In this document: in pieces, positions 1 through 5,398 of the stretch
How positions within the stretch are numbered: the stretch's first letter is position 1
Layout: each line of letters begins with the position of its first letter
Assembly: GCA_035477595.1 (NCBI GenBank)
Contig: DATIKM010000025.1
Span: 1-5,398 of the forward strand
Length of the DNA: 5,398 nt
DNA from: DATIKM01 sp035477595
GTDB lineage: Bacteria; Armatimonadota; Chthonomonadetes; Chthonomonadales; CAJBBX01
Reading direction: 5' to 3'
Notes under the pieces: model-generated
What the model saw: the letters and a program-made list of their open reading frames with translations, nothing else
The model's database searches: none
What the model was told of the DNA's origin: nothing
Program-made: the position numbers and the translations under genes

Positions 1-1
1 G

Positions 2-1225
2 TCCGGCACCGAGGTGCGGTCGCTGCTGTATGCCCGCGGGCGCATCTGGTGCGTGCAGCCCGCGCGGGCGCTCGTGGTCGATCCGTCCAGCCTCCAGGTC
101 ACTGGCTTCGAGGGCGCCCTGTCGGCGGAGGCGGCTGCGGACTTGTCCGGAGCGTCGCTGTTCGTGGCCTCGCGGGGCGATCGCCTTATCGTTCTGGGCG
201 CTCGCCGAGACGCATCGGGAGCACCGTGGCTGTTGGCTTGGGCGGCGGACGGCGCTGGCGATTGGCGCCGGATCGGTGCGCTCCCGGCGCCCGCGCTGAG
301 GTTCGAGCCTGGAGCCTCGCCTGGTTCGCCCGGCGGCGCTGTCGAGCAGGCCATGCCGCGCCGCGGCGCGTTCGGCCTCAGCCCCGACGCGCTCGTCACC
401 GTGTGCGCGGAAGGTGTCGCGGCGCTGGTGCTCCGCAGAGGCGAGAGCGAACCACGTACGCGGCCTCTGCCTGCGGGCATGCCACCGCCCTCGGCGGGCC
501 TGGCAGTTTCGACAGCGGGCGGGGCGGCGTGGTGGGTGCTCGGAGGTCGCGTGTTCCGTCTCGACCTGGAAGCGGGGACAGCCGAGGTCTATCTGCCTTG
601 GGCCGAGCCCGGCATCCGCCCAGTCACCGTAGTCGCGGACGGTGACGGCGCCTGGGTTGGCACCGCGGGTGGCATCCGCCGCATCGAGCCGCGGGCGGCG
701 CCGGACGCGCGCATGGGCTACGGCGGCTTTGTGCGAGCGAGGTTCGGTGACGAGGCTAGCCCTGCGAGCCCGGCGGCACGCGCCCTCGCGCAGGAGATAT
801 CTGCCTGGATGGGTGTGCCCTACCGATGGGGAGGCTCCACGCGCGAGGGCGCCGACTGCTCGGGCTTTGTGAAGGGCGTGTTTGGCGCCCTTGGTATCGA
901 GCTGCCGCACGGCTCACGCCATCTGCCCGATGCACGCGAAGGCATGGCGGTGACGGACGAGCTGCGCTTCGGCGACGTCCTCGTTTTCCCAGGGCACGCC
1001 GCGATCTACACCGGAGCCGGTTCCACCGCCGAGACCGTTGCCGGCGCCGGTGGCGTGGCAACGAGCCACATCTGGCGCCGGGAGTTCGCCATCGTCCGGC
1101 GGTTCATCGATCTACCTGATCGCGGGCGTGAGCTCGCGGCTCGCGGGAAGACCCGCAGGTCCGCAACAACGACCGACTCACCGGCGCGGCGGCAGGCAGA
1201 GCGCCGCGGAACGGTTCGGCCATAG
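2..1225 (+). CDS. NlpC/P60 cysteine peptidase with N-terminal beta-propeller-like region (5' partial)
   Basis: This is probably an exported or surface enzyme that cleaves peptidoglycan stem peptides, the usual role of NlpC/P60 peptidases. Residues are numbered from the GTG at 14. Residues 1 to about 240 contain short beta-rich, blade-like segments, for example the Trp173-Trp174 strand followed by a GRVFRLDLEAGT turn, and Trp214-Val-Gly-Thr followed by GGIRRIEP, as in propeller repeats. The NlpC/P60 domain spans about 260-375. It has the YRWGGS motif at 270-275, the nucleophile Cys282 in ADCSGF, and the catalytic His328 in PGHAAIYTG. The tail from about 379 to 403 is Arg/Thr-rich and looks disordered. 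The frame is open to the left edge, the GTG at 14 has no Shine-Dalgarno sequence, and no signal peptide is visible, so the N-terminus is missing. It lies 29 nt before lpdA. The peptidase call is firm; the propeller call is from sequence texture only. Confidence 0.88.
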   Translation, partial: SGTEVRSLLYARGRIWCVQPARALVVDPSSLQVTGFEGALSAEAAADLSGASLFVASRGDRLIVLGARRDASGAPWLLAWAADGAGDWRRIGALPAPALRFEPGASPGSPGGAVEQAMPRRGAFGLSPDALVTVCAEGVAALVLRRGESEPRTRPLPAGMPPPSAGLAVSTAGGAAWWVLGGRVFRLDLEAGTAEVYLPWAEPGIRPVTVVADGDGAWVGTAGGIRRIEPRAAPDARMGYGGFVRARFGDEASPASPAARALAQEISAWMGVPYRWGGSTREGADCSGFVKGVFGALGIELPHGSRHLPDAREGMAVTDELRFGDVLVFPGHAAIYTGAGSTAETVAGAGGVATSHIWRREFAIVRRFIDLPDRGRELAARGKTRRSATTTDSPARRQAERRGTVRP

Positions 1226-1241
1226 AAGCGCTGGAGCACAC

Positions 1242-1247
1242 GGAGGA
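1242..1247 (+). promoter_or_regulatory. Shine-Dalgarno site for lpdA
   Basis: GGAGGA lies 7 nt before the ATG at 1255. It is close to the ideal anti-Shine-Dalgarno match and fixes the lpdA start. It sits in the 29-nt gap after the NlpC/P60 stop codon, which fits translation from a shared mRNA. Confidence 0.8.
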
Positions 1248-1254
1248 CAGGGCG

Positions 1255-2673
1255 ATGTCTCAGCCGACGGCATACGACGTGGATGTGCTGGTGATAGGCT
1301 CGGGGCCGGGCGGGTACGTCTGCGCGGTGCGCGCTGCGCAGCTCGGTGCCAGGACGGCCATCGTGGAGCGGAATGCCAGGGAATGGGGCGGAGTGTGCCT
1401 CAACTGGGGCTGCATTCCCACCAAGACCCTCATCGCCAGCGTGGAGCGCCTGCATGCGGTCCGAGACGCGTCTCGCATGGGCATTCGGACCGGCGAGGTC
1501 GGCTTTGACTTCGCCAAGGTCATGGAGCGCAAGGACAAGGTCGTCTCGACGCTCCGCGGGGGCGTGGAGGCGCTGCTGAAGTCGAACCAGGTCACACGCA
1601 AACTCGGCCGCGCGACGCTGGCTGGCCCTTCCACCGTCACCATCACCACCGACGACGGGACCCAGGAGACCGTCACCGCCAGGAACATCGTCCTCGCGAC
1701 CGGCTCCCGCCCTGTGATCCCTCCGGTGCCGGGGCTCGAGGGCGACGGCGTCTGGACGAGCAACGAAGCGCTCACGGCGACTGCCGTGCCGAAGTCGATG
1801 CTGCTCATCGGCGCCGGAGCCGTGGGCCTGGAGTTCGCCTACATCTACTCGGGATTCGGCTGCACGTGCACCGTCGTTGAGATGCTTCCACAGATACTCC
1901 CTCTGGCGGACGCAGAGATCGGCGCGGAGCTGCGCCGCTCCTTGAAGAAGCAGGGCATCGAGTGCCACACGAACGCTCGCATCAACAAGGTGGAACGGAG
2001 GAACGGCCTGCTCTCTGCCACTGTGGCCACCGAAAAGGGCGACGTTACCATCGAGGCGGAGGTCATCGTCGTGGGCGCCGGCCGCAGGCCGAACGTTGAG
2101 GACCTTGGCCTGGAGACGGCTGGCGTTGAAGTAGCCAAGCCGGGCATCGTCGTCAACGAACGGATGCAGACCACCATCCCCGGAGTCTACGCGATCGGCG
2201 ACTGCACGGGCAAACTCGCCCTGGCACATGTGGCCTCCCATCAGGGAATCGTGGCTGCCGAGAACGCGATGGGCCACGACGCCACGATGGACTACCGTAC
2301 CGTGCCCAGCCCCGTCTTCACGGACCCCGAGGTCGGCTGGGTCGGCATGACAGAGGCACAGGCGCGCGAGGCAGGCTACGAGGTCCAGGTCGGCAAGTTT
2401 CCGTTCCGTCCGCTGGGCAAGGCGATGGCCATGAACCGGCAGGACGGACTGGTGAAGATCGTTAGCGAGCGCAAGTACGGGGAGATACTCGGCGTCCACA
2501 TCGTCGGGCCCCATGCATCGGACCTGATCCATGAGGCGGTAGCGGCAATGCGGCTGGAGGCGACCGTGAAGGAGCTTATGGAGATGGTGCACGCGCACCC
2601 GACGCTCGCCGAGGCGATCATGGAGGCGTCACTTGACGTTGAAGGGCGCGCCATCCACAAGTTGCGCCCTTAG
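1255..2673 (+). CDS. lpdA: Dihydrolipoyl dehydrogenase (E3)
   Basis: This cytoplasmic FAD flavoprotein reoxidises dihydrolipoamide with NAD+. It is the shared E3 subunit of the pyruvate, 2-oxoglutarate and branched-chain 2-oxo acid dehydrogenases and of the glycine cleavage system. At 472 residues it is full length for the family. Visible in order are the FAD Rossmann motif Gly15-x-Gly17-x-x-Gly20 with Glu38, and the redox disulfide Cys48/Cys53 in GGVCLNWGCIPTK. The NAD-binding motif is Gly186-x-Gly188-x-x-Gly191 followed by LEFA. The second FAD motif is AIGDCTG with Asp316. The C-terminal dimerisation domain ends in HAHPTLAEA, with the active-site pair His448/Glu453 that completes the partner subunit's site. 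No E1, E2 or lipoyl-protein gene is in view, so the partner complex is unknown. Mercuric and glutathione reductases share the fold, but the HAHPT motif and overall match favour E3. Confidence 0.96.
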   Translation: MSQPTAYDVDVLVIGSGPGGYVCAVRAAQLGARTAIVERNAREWGGVCLNWGCIPTKTLIASVERLHAVRDASRMGIRTGEVGFDFAKVMERKDKVVSTLRGGVEALLKSNQVTRKLGRATLAGPSTVTITTDDGTQETVTARNIVLATGSRPVIPPVPGLEGDGVWTSNEALTATAVPKSMLLIGAGAVGLEFAYIYSGFGCTCTVVEMLPQILPLADAEIGAELRRSLKKQGIECHTNARINKVERRNGLLSATVATEKGDVTIEAEVIVVGAGRRPNVEDLGLETAGVEVAKPGIVVNERMQTTIPGVYAIGDCTGKLALAHVASHQGIVAAENAMGHDATMDYRTVPSPVFTDPEVGWVGMTEAQAREAGYEVQVGKFPFRPLGKAMAMNRQDGLVKIVSERKYGEILGVHIVGPHASDLIHEAVAAMRLEATVKELMEMVHAHPTLAEAIMEASLDVEGRAIHKLRP

Positions 2674-2694
2674 CTGGCGGGCCTCGAGAGGAAC

Positions 2695-2701
2695 GGTGGA
2701 G
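2695..2701 (+). promoter_or_regulatory. Shine-Dalgarno site that decides the BMP lipoprotein start
   Basis: GGTGGAG ends 6 nt before the ATG at 2708. It supports that start over the in-frame TTG at 2633, which lies inside lpdA and would put 25 non-hydrophobic residues before the signal peptide. Confidence 0.65.
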
Positions 2702-2707
2702 CACGAC

Positions 2708-3778
2708 ATGACCCGAGTACCGAAGCGGAGTCTCTGGACGGCGGCGCTCCTAGCCGTCGCTGCCCTGGCCCCAACCGGCTGTGGCAGGCCATCGGACCCG
2801 CGGGGCCCGGCCAGCGCGCCGACGAGGACGTCGCTCTCCGCGGCGATGGTGACGGATACGGGAGGCATCGACGACAAGTCGTTCAACGCCTCAGCGTGGG
2901 AGGGGCTGCAGCGCGCCTACCGCGAGCTGCGGCTCGAGGGGAAGCCGCGCTACATCGAGAGTCGCGAGCAGAGGGACTACGAGACCAACCTCTCGACGCT
3001 GGCCGAGCAAGGCAACGACGTGGTTGTCGCCGTCGGCTACATGATGGAGGACGCCCTGAAGGCCGTGGCGCCGCGCTACCCGAACACGCGTTTCGTGATC
3101 GTCGACGGCAATGCGCCGGACCTGCCGAACTGCGTCGCGATCCAGTTCCGGGAGCACGAGGCGTGCTTCCTTGCCGGGTATCTGGCGGCCCGAATGTCCC
3201 GCACCGGCGTGATCGCCTTCGTCGGCGGCAAGGAGGGGGGGCCGCTCATCCGGTTCCAGGTGGGCTACATCGCCGGAGCCAAGGCGGCGCGACGGGATAT
3301 CCGCGTGCTGGTGAAGTACGTCGGCAACTTTGGTGACACGGGCAAGGGGGCCGAGCTTGGGCGCCAGGCCATTCAGGAGGGCGCTGACGTAGTCATGGCG
3401 GCCGCCGGCACGGCGGGCCTCGGCGTCCTGAAGGCCGTCGCCGACCGCGGGCCCGGCTATTACGCCATCGGCGTCGACCGCGACCAGGACGACCTGCACC
3501 CCGGGCGCATCCTCACGAGCGTGATGAAGGGTGTGGACAGCGGCGTCTTCGAGGCCATCCGTTCAGTCGCTGAGGACCGGTGGCAGAGCGGGACGCGCGT
3601 TCTCGGCCTCAAAGAGGACGGAATGCGGTTGTCGCCGATGCGGTTCACGCGTCAGGATGTGCCAGCGGACGTACTGAGCAGGCTCGATGCCATTGCCGCG
3701 AAGATCAAGGCCGGCGACCTCCGGGTGCCGCAGACGGAGGAGGAGCTCCAGAACATGCCCCTCGACGTCATCCCGTAG
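2708..3778 (+). CDS. BMP-family (PnrA/Med-like) substrate-binding lipoprotein
   Basis: This is a predicted membrane-anchored solute-binding protein of the basic membrane protein family. Studied relatives bind purine nucleosides (Treponema PnrA) or riboflavin (RfuA), and Bacillus Med is a regulatory member. From the ATG at 2708 it has 356 residues, normal for the family. Residues 1-24 form a signal peptide: a basic start (Arg3, Lys6, Arg7), a hydrophobic run at about 9-21, then Pro-Thr-Gly before Cys25, the likely lipidated residue. The binding fold follows, with family motifs GGIDDKSFN (Asp55-Asn60), VIVDGN (Asp133), GNFGDTGKG (Phe208), GVDRDQDD (Asp257) and TSVMKG (Lys274). These sit where nucleoside-contacting residues fall in PnrA-type proteins. 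It begins 34 nt after lpdA and is probably cotranscribed with it. No ATPase or permease gene is adjacent. The family call is firm; the ligand is not determined, with a nucleoside the best guess. Confidence 0.93.
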   Translation: MTRVPKRSLWTAALLAVAALAPTGCGRPSDPRGPASAPTRTSLSAAMVTDTGGIDDKSFNASAWEGLQRAYRELRLEGKPRYIESREQRDYETNLSTLAEQGNDVVVAVGYMMEDALKAVAPRYPNTRFVIVDGNAPDLPNCVAIQFREHEACFLAGYLAARMSRTGVIAFVGGKEGGPLIRFQVGYIAGAKAARRDIRVLVKYVGNFGDTGKGAELGRQAIQEGADVVMAAAGTAGLGVLKAVADRGPGYYAIGVDRDQDDLHPGRILTSVMKGVDSGVFEAIRSVAEDRWQSGTRVLGLKEDGMRLSPMRFTRQDVPADVLSRLDAIAAKIKAGDLRVPQTEEELQNMPLDVIP

Positions 3779-3860
3779 GGGTCAGTTGCGCACTCCGTCT
3801 GGTGGCGCCTGCGCGCATCGTCCGTGTACGTGGGCGCCATGCAGCACTGCACCCGATACC

Positions 3861-3876
3861 GCTCCCAATGGGGAGC
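3861..3876 (+). other. Small hairpin in the BMP-lhgO gap
   Basis: GCTCCC and GGGAGC form a perfect 6-bp stem around an AATG loop. It lies 82 nt after the BMP stop codon and about 90 nt before the lhgO start. No T-rich run follows, so it does not qualify as a standard intrinsic terminator. It could be an mRNA end-protecting stem, a weak pause site or chance in GC-rich DNA. I see no convincing -35/-10 pair and no small gene in the rest of the gap (3779-3965). Confidence 0.25.
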
Positions 3877-3951
3877 TGGCGCGCGGCGGCCGATAGTGCC
3901 GCTGTGCGGCGACCGGAGCTCTCCGCGTCCCCGGCTCGTGTATGACCGCAC

Positions 3952-3955
3952 GAGG
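3952..3955 (+). promoter_or_regulatory. Weak Shine-Dalgarno candidate for the inner lhgO start
   Basis: GAGG lies 10 nt before the ATG at 3966. The alternative ATG at 3942 has only GGAG at 3915-3918, 23 nt upstream, which is too far. This tilts the choice toward 3966, but both are weak. Confidence 0.35.
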
Positions 3956-3965
3956 CATCCTCCGC

Positions 3966-5201
3966 ATGGCGCCTTCCAGAACCCGAACACCCTCCGCGCC
4001 CTGTGACTTCGTCGTGGTCGGCGGGGGCATCGTGGGGCTGGCGACGCTCTGGTCCCTGGTGCACCTGCGCCCGGGCGTGCGGGCGCTGCTGCTGGAGAAG
4101 GAACCGGGCATTGCGGCGCACCAGACCGGCCGCAACAGCGGCGTGATCCACTCCGGCATCTACTACCGCCCTGGCAGCCTCAAGGCCCGCTTCTGCACGG
4201 CCGGCAACCGCTCTATGCGCGCGTTCTGCGCCGATAGAGGCATCGCGCACGACGTATGCGGCAAGCTGATCGTCGCCACAGACCCGTCCGAAGTCGAGCG
4301 ACTCGATGCGCTGGCCGCACGTGGCGAGCGGAGTGGCATCGCGGTCGAGAGGCTTAGTGCGGCATGCGCGCGTCAGGTCGAGCCGCATGTCCGGTGCGTG
4401 CGCGCGATCCGGGTGCCCGACACGGCAGTCGTGGACTACCGTGAGGTGTCCCGGCGCTTCCTGGAAGAGGCAGAGGCCGCGGGCGCCGAGGCCCGCACAG
4501 GCATCCGCGTTCTCCGCGTCGTGAACCGGGGCGATCAGGTCGTCGAGACCACCGGCGGAAGCCTCGTCGCACGGCATGTGGTGAACTGCGCGGGGCTGCA
4601 TAGCGACAGGCTCGCGCGCGACAGCGGAGTACCGACGCCGACGCGCATCGTCCCCTTCCGCGGCGAGTACTACGACCTCGCGCCCTCGCGGCGGTCGCTC
4701 GTTCGAGGCCTGATCTACCCGGTGCCGGACCCGTCCCTGCCGTTCCTCGGAGTCCACCTCACTCGGATGATCGACGGTGCGGTGCATGCCGGACCGAACG
4801 CCGTGCTCGCCTTCTCCCGTGAGGGGTACCGCTGGTCGGACGTGAGCGTGCGCGACCTGGTGGATGTCGCCGCGTTTGCAGGTTTCTGGCGAATGGGCGC
4901 CGCCAACTGGCGCGTCGGGCTCGCGGAGGCGGTGCGCTCGCTCAGCCGGGCGCGCTTCGTCGCCAGCCTGCAGCGCCTCGTGCCTGAAGTGCGCGGCGAG
5001 GACCTGCGGCGAACAGAGGCCGGAGTGCGGGCGCAGGCCGTCGACCGGTTGGGCAGGCTGGTCGACGACTTTTTGATCGTGTCGGCGCCGGGCTCGACCC
5101 ACGTGCTGAACGCGCCGTCGCCAGCCGCCACGGCCGCCATTGAGATCGGCCGGCACATCGCCCTGACGGCTACCGGCGCGGCGGAGCCAGCGGTGCCTTG
5201 A
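3966..5201 (+). CDS. lhgO: L-2-hydroxyglutarate oxidase/dehydrogenase
   Basis: This is an FAD-dependent enzyme of the DAAO superfamily that oxidises L-2-hydroxyglutarate to 2-oxoglutarate, passing electrons to oxygen or the membrane quinone pool (E. coli LhgO/YgaF, human L2HGDH). Numbered from 3966 it has 411 residues, close to the E. coli length. The FAD Rossmann motif GGGIVG is at 19-24. The family signature HQTGRNSGVIHSGIYY starts at His52. Further family motifs are PFRGEYY (Phe231-Tyr236), LGVHLTR (His264), GPNAVLAFSREGY (from Gly276), GVRAQ (353-357) and the C-terminal FAD/substrate motif GSTHVLNAPSPAAT (376-389). The gene looks intact. An in-frame ATG at 3942 would add eight residues; 3966 is preferred for its GAGG and because relatives begin close to the Rossmann strand. 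The gap of nearly 190 nt after the BMP gene allows a separate promoter. The final codons Ala-Val-Pro-stop are the first copy of a tandem repeat. Confidence 0.94.
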   Translation: MAPSRTRTPSAPCDFVVVGGGIVGLATLWSLVHLRPGVRALLLEKEPGIAAHQTGRNSGVIHSGIYYRPGSLKARFCTAGNRSMRAFCADRGIAHDVCGKLIVATDPSEVERLDALAARGERSGIAVERLSAACARQVEPHVRCVRAIRVPDTAVVDYREVSRRFLEEAEAAGAEARTGIRVLRVVNRGDQVVETTGGSLVARHVVNCAGLHSDRLARDSGVPTPTRIVPFRGEYYDLAPSRRSLVRGLIYPVPDPSLPFLGVHLTRMIDGAVHAGPNAVLAFSREGYRWSDVSVRDLVDVAAFAGFWRMGAANWRVGLAEAVRSLSRARFVASLQRLVPEVRGEDLRRTEAGVRAQAVDRLGRLVDDFLIVSAPGSTHVLNAPSPAATAAIEIGRHIALTATGAAEPAVP

Positions 5202-5238
5202 CTGCGGTGCCTTGACTGCGGTGCCTTGACTGCGGTGC
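5190..5238 (+). repeat. 14-bp tandem repeat, 3.5 copies, over the lhgO stop codon
   Basis: The unit GCGGTGCCTTGACT occurs three times without error (5190-5203, 5204-5217, 5218-5231), followed by its first 7 bases (5232-5238). The first copy encodes the last codons and the TGA stop of lhgO (5199-5201). Because 14 is not a multiple of three, the TGA triplets at 5199, 5213 and 5227 fall in all three forward frames. The 8-base core GCGGTGCC recurs once more at 5300-5307. It looks like slippage-type duplication of the gene's end. Confidence 0.95.
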
Positions 5239-5377
5239 GGGATGCTGCGGATGCCCCGGCCCTGTAGGCGACTTGGCCGGTCTACCGCGCCTGTGTGTCG
5301 CGGTGCCGAGACGGGGCGCCAACGCCGGCTCTCCGCACGGCGCTGGGCGACTGCTGCCGCGCAGCCGTACGGGGCTC

Positions 5378-5391
5378 TCTGAGCGCTCAGA
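5378..5391. repeat. Perfect 14-bp palindrome near the right edge
   Basis: TCTGAGCGCTCAGA equals its own reverse complement. Flanking GGGC (5372-5375) and GCCC (5393-5396) can extend it to an imperfect hairpin across a small internal loop. No T run follows inside the window. It could be a dimeric-regulator operator for a gene beyond the edge, part of a transcription end signal for lhgO, or chance. The rest of 5239-5398 holds no supported gene; a second small stem (ACCGCG 5284-5289 with CGCGGT 5299-5304, 9-nt loop) also lacks a T run. Confidence 0.4.
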
Positions 5392-5398
5392 TGCCCGG

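Noticed and set aside
1006..2598. Long open frame of 530 codons on the - strand opposite lpdA
   Set aside because: It is a mirror of the G/C-biased third codon positions of lpdA. Its translation is Arg/His/Asp-rich with no recognisable domain, and the + strand gene is unmistakable.
2633..2707. N-terminal extension of the BMP protein from a TTG at 2633
   Set aside because: It overlaps lpdA by 41 nt and would bury the signal peptide. The ATG at 2708 has GGTGGAG 6 nt upstream and begins a proper basic-hydrophobic leader.
3824..4006. Open frame of 60 codons spanning the BMP-lhgO gap
   Set aside because: It has no Shine-Dalgarno sequence, runs into lhgO in another frame, and has an unremarkable Arg/Pro-rich translation.
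3768..5156. Open frame of 462 codons on the - strand opposite lhgO
   Set aside because: It has the same codon-bias shadow effect, a low-complexity translation, and sits opposite a clear LhgO sequence.
5198..5231. TTGACT repeated three times as possible -35 promoter elements
   Set aside because: It resembles the -35 consensus, but no reasonable -10 element follows at 16-18 nt from any copy. The match comes from the repeat unit.
5190..5238. CRISPR array
   Set aside because: The repeats are 14 bp and directly adjacent with no spacers, so this is a simple tandem repeat.
5242..5382. Open frame of 46 codons after the tandem repeat
   Set aside because: It has no Shine-Dalgarno sequence, and its Arg-rich, low-complexity translation is typical of chance frames in GC-rich DNA.
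5239..5398. tRNA or other structured RNA gene in the right flank
   Set aside because: There is no T-loop consensus or cloverleaf pairing. The short stems present are what GC-rich sequence gives by chance.

Overview
This is a GC-rich bacterial fragment (about two thirds G+C by eye, with strongly G/C-biased third codon positions). All four genes are on the + strand. The sequence does not fix a taxon. A free-living bacterium with 2-oxo acid metabolism, lipoproteins and a peptidoglycan wall is a safe reading; anything narrower would be a guess.

Layout. Positions 2-1225 hold the 3' part of a gene for an envelope protein, with a beta-propeller-like N-terminal region and a C-terminal NlpC/P60 cysteine peptidase domain. 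Its true start lies before the window. After 29 nt and a strong Shine-Dalgarno sequence comes a complete dihydrolipoyl dehydrogenase (E3, lpdA) at 1255-2673. After another 34 nt comes a BMP-family (PnrA/Med-type) substrate-binding lipoprotein at 2708-3778. These three are spaced like one transcription unit. A longer gap of about 190 nt, with one small hairpin and no convincing promoter, precedes an L-2-hydroxyglutarate oxidase gene (lhgO) that starts at 3966 (or 3942) and ends at 5201. The lhgO stop codon lies inside a 14-bp tandem repeat of 3.5 copies. The last 160 nt hold no supported gene; they contain a perfect 14-bp palindrome near the right edge.

How the genes may work together. LhgO oxidises L-2-hydroxyglutarate to 2-oxoglutarate, and E3 serves 2-oxoglutarate dehydrogenase among other complexes, so a link through 2-oxoglutarate is possible. 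No E1 or E2 gene is visible, so the link is inference from proximity. The BMP lipoprotein has no ABC transporter ATPase or permease genes beside it here. The NlpC/P60 protein has no obvious metabolic tie to the rest. I see housekeeping and accessory metabolism rather than a clear undescribed system. The points most worth checking are the repeat over the lhgO stop, the propeller-peptidase architecture and the orphan BMP protein.
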